The notes under the pieces were generated by a model, which did not search any database, was not told where the DNA came from, and saw only the letters and a program-made list of their open reading frames with translations. From Clostridiales bacterium (GTDB lineage: Bacteria; Bacillota; Clostridia; Christensenellales; Aristaeellaceae): a stretch of DNA of 57,246 nt. Positions 32,529 to 40,969 of the stretch are shown here, piece after piece (within the stretch, counting starts at the first letter, position 1; each line of letters opens with the position of its first letter). Position numbers and translations under genes: made by a program. The stretch lies in assembly GCA_004556155.1 (NCBI GenBank), contig SFIM01000013.1, forward strand, positions 1-57,246, read 5' to 3'.

Positions 32529-35321
32529 TCAGCCAAAGGCGCGGGCGTTGAGGGCCTGCTCCAGGCGCTTTAGCTTCCAGGGAGCCAGGGGCGAGAAGGG
32601 GAAGGAGCGCAGCTGGCGCAATGACATCTTTTGGATATCCTTGACGGCCTTCAATTCGGTCAGCTCGGGTGCGATGGTCAATATCTCCTCGCGCAGATCA
32701 TCGTGCTTGAGCAGCTGCTCAAAGGGCACGTCCAGCAGCAGCCTTCCCGAATAGGGCGCGGCGCACACGCAATGGAAGGCATAGCTGCCGCTTTCCAGCA
32801 CAGCGTGCAGGCAGCCGTCGGCCTGCTCCTGCCAGTCCGCGTCGCTGCCCGTCACCGTGCCCAGGGGCAGCACGGCCTCGGCCTGCGCGCCAAAGGGCAC
32901 CTCGAGCTCCCAATCGAAGGTCGTTTCATCCACCGTTTTCCAGTGGGTGCGGTACCGTCCCATGGCGGATTCATAGCTGAAATCGATTTCACCCAGGCGC
33001 GTATCGGGATGCGGATGCATCAGCGCCTTGCGGAAGCCCGGCGCATCCTCCATGGGAGCCAGCCCCGCCGCGTCGCGGCACACCCACTCCATCACCGCGC
33101 CGTAGGCGTAATGGTTGAGCGAGTTCATGCCGGTGCTGGACATATGGCCGTCAGGCATCACGGAGTTCCAGCGCTCCCACACGGTGGTAGCGCCCATGTT
33201 CACCTCATACAGCCAGCCGGGGTAGCTTTCATTCAGAAACAGCGTGTAGGCCAGGTGGTTAAAGCCCGCCTGCGTGAGCACGCTGCACAGATAGGCCGTG
33301 CCCACAAAGCCCGTGCGCAGCTCGTTCCGGGCGTTTTCAAACAGGCGATCCAGCGCGGCCTTGAGGATGGGCGTGTCGGACTCGGGCATCAGCCCCAGGA
33401 ACAGCGACAGGATGTGCGCCGTCTGGGTGTTGACGGTCAGCCCGCCCTTAGGGGCGCGGTAGGTTTGGCGGATGGCGGCAAGAATCTCCTGCTCCAGGGC
33501 GGCGTAGCGTGCAGCGTCGGGCGCGTAGCCCAGGATGGCGGCGGCCTTGCGCGTCAGGCGCGTGGAGTACAGATAGAAGGCCGAGGCGATGAAATCGGGA
33601 TCGGTGCCGCCCGTGCAGGAGGCTGGGAAGGCCGCATCCAGCGCCAGCCAGTCGGCAAAGTGGAAGCCCGCCTGCCACAGGCGATGGTCGCCCGTCTCGT
33701 GATCGACGCGATGAATCCACTCCACCCACAGCTTCATATTGTCGTATTGCTCGCGCAGCAGGGCGGTATCGCCGAAGAACTGATATACCGTCCAGGGGAT
33801 GATGCTGCCCGCGTCCGCCCAGGCGCAGGCAGGGGAGCCCTGCATGCCAAAGGAGGGCACCACGTGCGGCACGCCGCCGCCGCGCTCGCGCTGCTCAAAG
33901 GCCATATCGCGCATGAACTTGGCGTAGAAGGCCGCGCTGCTCATCTGGTAGCAGGCGGTGGCGCAGAACACCTGCGCGTCGCCCGTCCAGCCCATGCGCT
34001 CGTCGCGCTGGGGGCAATCGGTGGGCACATCCACAAAGTTGCCGCGCTGCCCCCACAGGGCGTTTTCGCACAGGCGGTTCACCTTGTCGCTGGCGGTGCG
34101 GATGAAGGCCGTCTGCTCCATATCGGAATAGAGCACGCAGCCCACAAAGTCATGCAGGTCGATTTCCTCCCCAAAGCCCTCCAGCTGGATATACCGGAAG
34201 CCGAAGAAGGTGAAGTGCGGCCGCGCCCAGGCCTCCTGCCCATCGCAGATGTAGGTAAAGGTCTGCCTGGCGGTGCGCAGGTTATCGGTATAGAAGCAGC
34301 CGTCCTGCAGGATTTCGCCATAGCGCAGGGTGTAGGTATGGCCGCGCTCGGCGGCTGCGCGGAAGGTGACAAAGCCCGTGATTTCCTGCCCCATATCCAG
34401 CACGGTTTCGCCTGCGGGCGTATGCAGCACGGCGGCGGGGCGCAACGTCAGCATGGCGCGCACAGGCGGGCTCATGCGCGGGCGCAGCAGGCCTGTATCC
34501 ATATCGGGCAGCAGGCGCGCGGGCAGAGCGGCGGACAGGGGCTTGGAGGCGTCCCAGGTTTCGCCGTCATAAATATTGGAAAACAGCACGGGCGATTCGC
34601 CGCAGCGCCAGGTATCGTCCGAGGGAATGATGATCTCCGCGCCGTTATCCAGCGCCGCGTGCAATTCGCAGATCAGCGCCTGCGTATTGCCGAAGATTTC
34701 CTTCTGCCCCTGGAAGCCAAAGCGCCCCTTGTACCAGCCGTCGCCCAGCAGCACGGCGATTTCATTGTCCTCCGCCAGCAGGTCGGTCACATCGTAGGTT
34801 TGATATTGCAGCCAGCTGTCGTATTTGTTGCAGCCGGGGGCCAGGTATTCGTCGCCTGCCTTCTGGCCGTTGATAAAGGCCTCGTACAGACCCAGGCCGC
34901 AGATATACAGCCGCGCGGAGAGCACCCGCCCGGGCAGGGCAAAGCGCTTGACCAGCCGCGCGTTGGCAATCTCCCTGGGCGCGGCGATCCACTGCCCCAG
35001 CCAGGGCTCCTGCTGCTTGGCGGTTTCAAACCACGCGCGCGGGCTGAGCGCCGTTTCGCCGGTATCGGCGGTTACGGCGACGTCCCAGGTATAGCGCGTA
35101 CGCGGGGACAGCGGAATATCGGGCGCAAAGCACAGGCTGTCGATATCCTGCCGCGTGCCCGAATCGTAAACCACGCTTTCATCCGGGCCGTACACCCGCA
35201 CACGGGCGGACTGCTGGCGCTTGCCGCCCTCGCAGGCGACCTTATAGGAAAAGCGCAGGGGGGTCAGATCAAAGCCCAGCGGGCGCGCGATGTGATTGAC
35301 CTGCATGCCGTATACTCGCAT
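32529..35321 (-). CDS. Alpha-L-rhamnosidase, GH78
   Basis: A 930-residue glycoside hydrolase releasing terminal L-rhamnose from glycosides or plant polysaccharides. Order: N-terminal beta domains (about 1-330; AARLYICGLGLYEAFING type), the (alpha/alpha)6 catalytic domain from about 400 (NFVDVPTDCPQRDERMGWTGDAQVF with the acidic catalytic residues; FADW; GATTVWERWNS with Glu) and a C-terminal beta-sandwich (GSYAFHC). No signal peptide, so it acts in the cytosol on imported oligosaccharides, which fits the ABC importer nearby. AGGAGG lies 8 bp before the start. Followed by rhaB. Confidence 0.94.
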   Translation of the reverse strand: MRVYGMQVNHIARPLGFDLTPLRFSYKVACEGGKRQQSARVRVYGPDESVVYDSGTRQDIDSLCFAPDIPLSPRTRYTWDVAVTADTGETALSPRAWFETAKQQEPWLGQWIAAPREIANARLVKRFALPGRVLSARLYICGLGLYEAFINGQKAGDEYLAPGCNKYDSWLQYQTYDVTDLLAEDNEIAVLLGDGWYKGRFGFQGQKEIFGNTQALICELHAALDNGAEIIIPSDDTWRCGESPVLFSNIYDGETWDASKPLSAALPARLLPDMDTGLLRPRMSPPVRAMLTLRPAAVLHTPAGETVLDMGQEITGFVTFRAAAERGHTYTLRYGEILQDGCFYTDNLRTARQTFTYICDGQEAWARPHFTFFGFRYIQLEGFGEEIDLHDFVGCVLYSDMEQTAFIRTASDKVNRLCENALWGQRGNFVDVPTDCPQRDERMGWTGDAQVFCATACYQMSSAAFYAKFMRDMAFEQRERGGGVPHVVPSFGMQGSPACAWADAGSIIPWTVYQFFGDTALLREQYDNMKLWVEWIHRVDHETGDHRLWQAGFHFADWLALDAAFPASCTGGTDPDFIASAFYLYSTRLTRKAAAILGYAPDAARYAALEQEILAAIRQTYRAPKGGLTVNTQTAHILSLFLGLMPESDTPILKAALDRLFENARNELRTGFVGTAYLCSVLTQAGFNHLAYTLFLNESYPGWLYEVNMGATTVWERWNSVMPDGHMSSTGMNSLNHYAYGAVMEWVCRDAAGLAPMEDAPGFRKALMHPHPDTRLGEIDFSYESAMGRYRTHWKTVDETTFDWELEVPFGAQAEAVLPLGTVTGSDADWQEQADGCLHAVLESGSYAFHCVCAAPYSGRLLLDVPFEQLLKHDDLREEILTIAPELTELKAVKDIQKMSLRQLRSFPFSPLAPWKLKRLEQALNARAFG

Positions 35322-35336
35322 GGTGATGCCTCCTTA

Positions 35337-36203
35337 TTATTGCGCGGCAAAGGGATCCGCGCAGAAAATATCAATGTTGCCACCATCCAGGGTGATGCGG
35401 TAGGTGCCGTCCTTCGCAATTACGTGGCGGCGCACGCCCAGGCGGCGCATCTCCTCCCGCACGCGCAGAATATCCCAGACGCCCGAATCGTAGCCCCGGC
35501 GACCCTGGTTGTTATCCCACAGCCATTTGGGCGCGCACCACAGGCACACCTGCGGGCGGATGGCATGGTACACATCCATGCGCACGGCGCTTTGCCCATG
35601 ATGACCCATCTGCACGATATCGCTTTGCAGCGCGTCCCCATGCATGCGCAGCAGCTTTTCGCCGCCCTCCACGCCCAGATCGCCCAGAAACAGCGTGCGC
35701 ACGCCCTCGCTGGTCATGCGCAGCACGCAGGAGGAATTGTTGGAGGCGTTGCGGGTAAAGGCAGGATCGCTGGTATAGAGCACATCCCAGGCCGTGCCGT
35801 CGATGTCCAGATGCTCGCCCTCGCGCAGGATATGCTCCCGGCTGCCGATCTGCGATCGCAGCGCCTGATAGCCGTCCCAGGCGGGCAGGCTGCGCGGCTC
35901 GCCGATTTCCAGCACCCGGCGCTCGGGATAGTGCAGGTACAGCGCGTCCAGCGAAAAGGCTTCGTGGCGATTTTGCAATAGATCGTAGAGCGCGTACACA
36001 TGGTCGGAGTGCGGGTGGGTGAGAAACCACGCCTTCACCCTGGGACGATTGCCGCCCAGGCGGCGCAGCAGATACAGCAGGTAATCCGCGTCCCCCGCCG
36101 TGCCGCCGTCAATGACGATCAGCGAATCGCCGGGGGTTTTGATCACATAGCCCATCATCTGCGTGTGCGTCTGCGGGGCCAGCTGATAGATTTCACAGGG
36201 CAT
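35337..36203 (-). CDS. MBL-fold hydrolase, ComEC/Rec2-like domain
   Basis: A 288-residue metallo-beta-lactamase-fold protein. Metal motif THPHSDH at residues 62-68 (H63, H65, D67, H68), the next ligand Asp in LFLGDLGVEG near 170 and HH in VQMGHHGQSAV near 195. It resembles the stand-alone ComEC/Rec2 C-terminal domain, so phosphodiesterase or lactonase chemistry is possible. No signal peptide. It lies inside the rhamnose operon (16 bp before the rhamnosidase gene), which suggests a role with rhamnosides, but nothing in the sequence proves this. Confidence 0.88.
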   Translation of the reverse strand: MPCEIYQLAPQTHTQMMGYVIKTPGDSLIVIDGGTAGDADYLLYLLRRLGGNRPRVKAWFLTHPHSDHVYALYDLLQNRHEAFSLDALYLHYPERRVLEIGEPRSLPAWDGYQALRSQIGSREHILREGEHLDIDGTAWDVLYTSDPAFTRNASNNSSCVLRMTSEGVRTLFLGDLGVEGGEKLLRMHGDALQSDIVQMGHHGQSAVRMDVYHAIRPQVCLWCAPKWLWDNNQGRRGYDSGVWDILRVREEMRRLGVRRHVIAKDGTYRITLDGGNIDIFCADPFAAQ

Positions 36204-36354
36204 GGTAAAGCTCCTTTATGATAGATTGGCGGGGATGGGAGGACGGCAACTCATTCGTCTCGCGTTTGGGAGAAGGCTTTTATGGTTGTGCGGTTTTCAT
36301 GCTGGTTGCCGTTCTATTCAACAATCGCAAATAGATACGAACAACCAATGCATC

Positions 36355-36440
36355 CAAGCATGCCCCCGTGGCACGCCGATGCAATCGACTTTCACGTCAC
36401 ACATAGGTTCTTTGTTACTTTCTTCACTGAAGAAAGTAAC
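36355..36440 (-). repeat. Solo terminal copy of hairpin-ended repeat
   Basis: GCCCCCGTGGCA, CAATCGACTTTCACGTCAC, GGTTCTTT (36406-36413) and the perfect hairpin GTTACTTTCTTCA-C-TGAAGAAAGTAAC (36414-36440), then a pyrimidine tract. Lies in the 311-bp gap between rhaD and the MBL gene. The opposite end is missing; the rest of the gap (36204-36354) shows no gene. Confidence 0.78.
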
Positions 36441-36514
36441 GTATCCCTCGTCCCCCGTCTCCTATCCTTCATCAGAAAATGGGGACGCCGCCAGGTGCCG
36501 CGCCCCCAATCAAA

Positions 36515-37339
36515 TCAATCCAGAAACTCCTCGCGCAGCGTTACGCCAAATTCCTTGGCGATGGCGCGCAGATCATCGTCCGTGATGGTCTGCAGCACAG
36601 GCTTGCCGCTGGCAAGCACCAGCATGTAAATCTGCGCCGCCTTTTCAATGGTGTGCATCAGGCCAAAGGCCGTGTCAAAGTCCGGCCCGGATACAAACAG
36701 CCCGTGGTGCGCCCATACCGCCGCGTCATACTCGCGCATCAGCCTGCTGGTGGCCAGGGCGATATCGCGCCCGCCGGGCACCATCCAGGGCACCGCGCCC
36801 ACGCCGCCGGGGAAAACCACAGGGCACTCGGTGGCGCTTTGCCAGAGCGCGCGGGTGAAATCGCGCGCCGTCAGGGGCAGGATGTAGGTCATGGCGATTA
36901 CATTGGCCGGGTGCGCGTGATAGATCACGCGGCACGCGCCGCCCGTGGCCGCCTTGCGCACGGAATGGTTGAGAAAATGGCTGGGGAACTCGCTGGTGGG
37001 GCGGCCGCCCTTTTCCAGCCCCCATACAATGCGCCAGGCGTCGCCCGCCGCGTTGATTTCCACAATGCAGCAGGTATCCTGCATAGCGCGCTGCACATGG
37101 CGGAAATACTTGCCGCTGCCGGTGGCGATGAAATACTCGCCGCGCAGGTTATCGGCCTGCACGTCCATCTGTACCCATTTGCCGGGCACGGCGCGGAAGA
37201 AGGGGCGCAGCTGATCCACCTCCTCAGCCGTCATGCGATAGGTGAGGTTGCCGCCGTTGCGCTCGTGCCAGCCCTGCTGCCAGCCATCGTCGCACACGCG
37301 GGCAAAGGACTGCATCACTTCAAAATCGGTTGCTTTCAT
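36515..37339 (-). CDS. rhaD: Rhamnulose-1-phosphate aldolase
   Basis: A 274-residue class II aldolase that cleaves L-rhamnulose 1-phosphate to dihydroxyacetone phosphate and L-lactaldehyde. Visible: ERNGGNLTYR near residue 26, ATGSGKYFRH, YHAHPANVIAMTYI (zinc His pair) near 140, and VWAHHGLFVSGPDFDTAFGLMHTIEKAAQIY near 210 (third zinc His, catalytic region). Length equals E. coli RhaD. GGAAG lies before the start; it begins 6 bp after the rhaA stop, clearly in one operon. Confidence 0.95.
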   Translation of the reverse strand: MKATDFEVMQSFARVCDDGWQQGWHERNGGNLTYRMTAEEVDQLRPFFRAVPGKWVQMDVQADNLRGEYFIATGSGKYFRHVQRAMQDTCCIVEINAAGDAWRIVWGLEKGGRPTSEFPSHFLNHSVRKAATGGACRVIYHAHPANVIAMTYILPLTARDFTRALWQSATECPVVFPGGVGAVPWMVPGGRDIALATSRLMREYDAAVWAHHGLFVSGPDFDTAFGLMHTIEKAAQIYMLVLASGKPVLQTITDDDLRAIAKEFGVTLREEFLD

Positions 37340-37345
37340 CTGTGC

Positions 37346-38587
37346 TTACTTCCTTTCGGCAAGAGCCTGCCGTTCATATTGCTGCACGGCGGACAGCCAT
37401 TTTTCATTTTCGGGCACATCCTGGCGGCGGCAGTATTCCGCCCACACCTCGCCCCAGGGCAAGGATTTGTATTCCTCCTGCAGAGCCAGCAGCTCGGTAA
37501 AGCGGCAGGCGTTTTGCAATTCGGCCAGCGCCTGATGCGGGGTCAGCAGGGCCAGCAGCAGCGCCTTTTGCATATTGCGCGTGCCGATCACCCATGCGGC
37601 CACGCGGTTGATGGAGCCGTCAAAGAAATCCAGGCCGATCAGCGCCTTATCGCAGGCGTTGCAGCGCACGATTTCATCGGCAATGCCGCGCAGGTCGTCC
37701 GTCAGCGTGACCACATGGTCGCTGTCCCAGTGCATGGGGCGGGTTACGTGCAGCGGCAGCTTATCGTAGAAGGCCAGCTGCGCGGGGATTTTGTCCGCGA
37801 TGGACTCCTCAGGGTGGTAATGGCCGCTGTCCATCAGGTTATATACGCCGGGATGCGTGGCGGCGTAGTTGGCGTAAAACTCCGCCGAGCCCACGGTGTA
37901 GGCCTCCAGGCCGATGCCGAAGAATTTGCTTTCCACGCTGTCGATCACGCCGGGCAGGGGCTCGGCAAAGATCTGATCCAGGCTGTCGCGCAGGCGCAGG
38001 CGCGGGGATAGCCGGTCGGCGGGCACGTCCTTGTAGCCGTCGGGAATCCAGATATTGCACAGGCAGTGCGTGCCCAGCTCGCGCGCAAAATACGCGGCGA
38101 TACGGCGGCAGGCCACAGCATGGCGGATCCAGTAGGCGCGCACCGCCTCATCGGGGCTGGACAGGGTAAGGTTATCCTTGACCATCGGGTGGGAGAAGAA
38201 CGTGGGGTTAAAATCCAGGCCGATCTGATGCGCCTTGGCAAACGCCACCCAGGGGACGAAGTGCTCGGGGCGCAGCTGATCGCGCTTGCCCTCGCCGCCG
38301 ATGGCGTAGCTGGCGTGCAGGTTCAGCCGCTTGCAGCCGGGAATCAGCGACAGCGCGGTTTCAAAATCGCGCGTCAGCTCCTCAAACGTGCGGGCGCGGC
38401 CGGGATAATTGCCCGTCACCTGGATGCCGCCGTCCAGCGCGCCGCCCAGGCTTTCCAGGCCGGTCACGTCGTCGCCCTGCCAGCAGTGAATGCTCACGGG
38501 AATGGACGCGAGCGTTTGCAGGGCCTTTTCCGTATCTATGCCAATGTCCGCGTAGCGGCGCAGGGCCAGCTGATAGCCTTCGTTCAT
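37346..38587 (-). CDS. rhaA: L-rhamnose isomerase
   Basis: A 413-residue TIM-barrel isomerase converting L-rhamnose to L-rhamnulose with two Mn ions. Motifs: IHCWQGDDVTGLE near 33, TGNYPGRARTFEEL, LNLHASYA, GLDFNPTFFSHPMV, HCLCNIWIPDG, ESKFFGIGLEAYTVGSAEFY near 220, DSGHYHPEE near 255, MHWDSDHVV (metal ligands) near 289 and GLDFFDGSINR. First gene of the catabolic operon; GAGAGA before the start. Its promoter region carries the 40-bp operator shared with two other promoters in the window. Confidence 0.96.
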   Translation of the reverse strand: MNEGYQLALRRYADIGIDTEKALQTLASIPVSIHCWQGDDVTGLESLGGALDGGIQVTGNYPGRARTFEELTRDFETALSLIPGCKRLNLHASYAIGGEGKRDQLRPEHFVPWVAFAKAHQIGLDFNPTFFSHPMVKDNLTLSSPDEAVRAYWIRHAVACRRIAAYFARELGTHCLCNIWIPDGYKDVPADRLSPRLRLRDSLDQIFAEPLPGVIDSVESKFFGIGLEAYTVGSAEFYANYAATHPGVYNLMDSGHYHPEESIADKIPAQLAFYDKLPLHVTRPMHWDSDHVVTLTDDLRGIADEIVRCNACDKALIGLDFFDGSINRVAAWVIGTRNMQKALLLALLTPHQALAELQNACRFTELLALQEEYKSLPWGEVWAEYCRRQDVPENEKWLSAVQQYERQALAERK

Positions 38588-38630
38588 GGGAAATCTCTCC
38601 TTTAGTCAAAGCTGAGGTTCGCTATCCTTT

Positions 38631-38697
38631 ATTGTACAGAAAACAGCGCGGCGGGAAAGGACGTTTATCGCCTTTCGTCGCAACCTGAATTAACCCG
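38631..38697 (-). promoter_or_regulatory. rhaA promoter with AraC-type operator
   Basis: On the minus strand, GGTTAATTCAGGTTGCG (38695-38679), then 7 variable bases, GCGA, 3 bases, ACGTCCTT (ending 38657), which overlaps a weak -35 (CTTTCC, 38659-38654), 17 bp before TACAAT (38636-38631). The same arrangement occurs at 41834-41900 and 43077-43143. The upper half lies within the 3' end of the regulator gene. Direct-repeat half-sites about one helical turn apart are typical of AraC/RhaS activators. Confidence 0.75.
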
Positions 38698-39642
38698 CCA
38701 GGCGCTGGGAGACATGCCCGTGGCCGACTCGAAGATGCGGTAAAAATAGCTGCTGTTGCTGTAGCCCACCGCCGCGCAGATTTCCATCACGCTCAGGTCG
38801 GTTTCGCGCAGCATGCGCTTGGCCTTTTCAATGCGCCGCTCCTGCAGCAGCGCGGTGCAGTTTTTGCCGGTAGCCTCCTTGAGCACCTTGCACAGATAGG
38901 CGGAGGACACATGCTTGCGCCGGGCGAAATCGCGCAGCACAAAATCAGCATAGTTCTGGCGGATTTCCTGCAGCAGCTCGATGACCACCAGGTTTTCCTG
39001 ATGCGTGGCGGCGGGCATACGCATGCATTCCGGCCGGCTGAGCAGGTGCAGAAACAGCAGCCCCATCTCGGTGCGGCGAATTTGCAGGCCGGCGGCCTTG
39101 GGCGCGATGAGCGAATGCACAATGCTTTGCAGCAGCCACTGGATCTCGCTGATCTCGGCCACGCGGAAGTGCAGGTAGGCCATGTCCTGCTCATAATTGC
39201 GCAGCGCGTCCAGCAGGAATCTGCCCAGCACGTTATGGGTGCCGATCATATCGGGCACAAAATCCAGAAACTCCTGCTGGATCAGGAAGTTGACCGCGAT
39301 GTCGTTTTCCCCGCACCGGGCGATGCTGTGCGCGCTGTGGCGGTTGATCAGCAGCAGCTCGCCCGCCTGCAGGCGCACCGTGCTGCCGTCGGGCATGCCG
39401 TGCAGCGTTTCGCCCTGCAGCATATACATCATTTCCACATAGTCGTGCCAGTGCATGGGAAAATCGGCAAAGCGCGTATGCGGCCGTAGCGAGATCATCT
39501 GCCGCGAGGGCACAAAGCGCTCGCCCTCCACGATGAAGGCGCTGCGGTCGGTATAGCGTCCCTGCGCCAGGGGTTCGCCGCGCAGCAGGCTTTCTTCCTC
39601 CTGCGTATGGGGCGCGAAAAAGCGAATCAGGCTGTCGTCCAT
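38665..39642 (-). CDS. AraC-family regulator, RhaS-like
   Basis: A 325-residue activator. An N-terminal cupin (ADFPMHWHDYVEMMYMLQGETLHGMPDGSTVRLQAGELLLIN in parts; H-W-H and E as in sugar-sensing cupins) is followed by a long helical linker and a C-terminal double HTH from about 225 (FVLRDFARRKHVSSAYLCKVLKEATG, LSVMEICAAVGYSNSSYFYRIFESATGMSPSAWR). It ends 77 bp before rhaA on the same strand. It most likely activates rhaA, the sialidase-like gene and the lpl importer through the shared operator (inference), with L-rhamnose or a rhamnoside as signal. AGGAG lies before the start. Confidence 0.92.
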   Translation of the reverse strand: MDDSLIRFFAPHTQEEESLLRGEPLAQGRYTDRSAFIVEGERFVPSRQMISLRPHTRFADFPMHWHDYVEMMYMLQGETLHGMPDGSTVRLQAGELLLINRHSAHSIARCGENDIAVNFLIQQEFLDFVPDMIGTHNVLGRFLLDALRNYEQDMAYLHFRVAEISEIQWLLQSIVHSLIAPKAAGLQIRRTEMGLLFLHLLSRPECMRMPAATHQENLVVIELLQEIRQNYADFVLRDFARRKHVSSAYLCKVLKEATGKNCTALLQERRIEKAKRMLRETDLSVMEICAAVGYSNSSYFYRIFESATGMSPSAWRVNSGCDERR

Positions 39643-39698
39643 GCGTGGGCTCCTTTCGGGGAGGGGATGGGGAACGAGTGGGGAGGACGAAAGGGAAC

Positions 39699-40462
39699 GT
39701 TCCTTTCTTCAGTGAAGAAAGGAACAAAGAACCGATGTGTGACGTGAAAGCCGATTGAATAAAACTGAAAGGCAGGACTGCTACCCCGCCCCCATGGTCG
39801 TGCTGCGCACGACCTGCGCTGATCTGCGATCAGCGTGCCACGGGGGCGTGGTTGGGTGCGGGAAGTCTTGCGCAGCGATTGACGTCTGTTGGAAAAACGC
39901 GCTCACCAAAAGGCTTCTCCTTGAGGAGAGGCTCCGCCGCAGGCGGTGGTGAGGTGTAGGCTGCGAAGCAGCCGTTATCAAAACAATATAAGGACTACGC
40001 CGCTGCGGCGGCTACGACCCTCACAATTCGGCATAATCGTTTTGCAACGCTGACGCTTGCAAAACTCGTTGCCTCATTGGCGCTGCATCTGGCACAGAGG
40101 CGGATTACGCGCCTCATCAGTCAGGACAAGCCTGACAGCTTCCCCTCCAAGGGGAAGCCTTTTGGTGGCCGCGCTCTCTATATGTAAAAAACTGCGTTTC
40201 CCTTCATCCGCTTCGCTATGCTCAGCACCAGTCGCCCAACCGCCGTCTGCGGGGCAGCAGACAGCGCAGCTGGATGCCAGGGCTGGCGAAGCCAGACCAA
40301 GGGGGAAAGCGAAGGGATGACTGGGCGGAGCTTGCTCCAGACCAGGCAGCGCAAGCTTTTCCCTGCCCCGCAGAAACCTGCGTCCCCTTCCAGTTTTATT
40401 TCAGCAGCTTTCACGTCACACGCAGCTTTCTTTGGTACTTTCTTGGGCTCCAAGAAAGTACC
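39699..40462. repeat. Foldback element with hairpin ends (copy C)
   Basis: A 764-bp element between the AraC gene and luxS. Left: hairpin GTTCCTTTCTTCA-G-TGAAGAAAGGAAC (39699-39725) then AAAGAACC and TTGAATAAAACTG. Right: CCAGTTTTATT, CTTTCACGTCAC, then hairpin GGTACTTTCTTGG-GCT-CCAAGAAAGTACC (40434-40462). The interior has multi-hairpin modules at 39787-39848 and, inverted, 40247-40373; a CAATGAGG/CGAATTG-type hairpin at 40024-40079; and CTTCCCCTCCAAGGGGAAG near 40141. No supported ORF inside. Confidence 0.85.
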
Positions 40463-40500
40463 GTCCTCTTCGTCCTTTTCGTCTCCTCGTCTCCCCGTCC

Positions 40501-40968
40501 TTACCCCGGATACTCCGTCCGCGCGTGCTCGGTCAGCTCGCGCAGATAGCGGGCGATGTAGAACTTGGCCATGTCCAGGTTCTGCTCCTGATAGTTGCCG
40601 CATTCCTCGGGGCGCGCGCCGGGGATATCGCCCGAAAAGCCCAGGATGAAACGGCACATGTCGATCACCAGCGGCAGCGCTTCCTGCGCGCTGACCTCGC
40701 CGAAAAGAATCAGATAAAAGCCCGTGCGGCAGCCCATGGGGCCAAAATAAACAATCCGATCCCTTTGCGCGCCCGAGCGCAGAAAGGTTGCCCCCAGGTG
40801 CTCGATGGTGTGAATGGCCGGGGTATCCATCACCGGCTCGCGGTTGGGCGCGGTCAGGCGCAGATCAAAGGTGGTTACGCGCCCATCCCCCTGCCCGTCG
40901 CGGCGCGATACGTATACGCCGGGCAGCAGGCGGGTGTGATCAATGGTGAAGCTGGCGATCTTTTCCAT
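40501..40968 (-). CDS. luxS: S-ribosylhomocysteine lyase LuxS
   Basis: A 155-residue Fe/Zn enzyme cleaving S-ribosylhomocysteine to homocysteine and DPD, the precursor of autoinducer-2. The metal site is complete: H53 and H57 in HTIEHLG and C123 in PEECGNY; catalytic C80 is in MGCRTGFY. Length matches the family. The start is 1 bp after the stop of the aldolase gene, and its RBS (GGAGG) lies inside the aldolase coding end, so the two are translationally coupled. A purine-rich tract and foldback copy C follow the stop. Confidence 0.95.
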   Translation of the reverse strand: MEKIASFTIDHTRLLPGVYVSRRDGQGDGRVTTFDLRLTAPNREPVMDTPAIHTIEHLGATFLRSGAQRDRIVYFGPMGCRTGFYLILFGEVSAQEALPLVIDMCRFILGFSGDIPGARPEECGNYQEQNLDMAKFYIARYLRELTEHARTEYPG

Positions 40969-40969
40969 C

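Noticed and set aside
32631..35981. An 1116-codon open frame on the plus strand opposite the rhamnosidase and MBL genes
   Set aside because: Shadow frame of GH78 and MBL coding sequences; composition is repetitive H/A/R/G and no family is recognisable.
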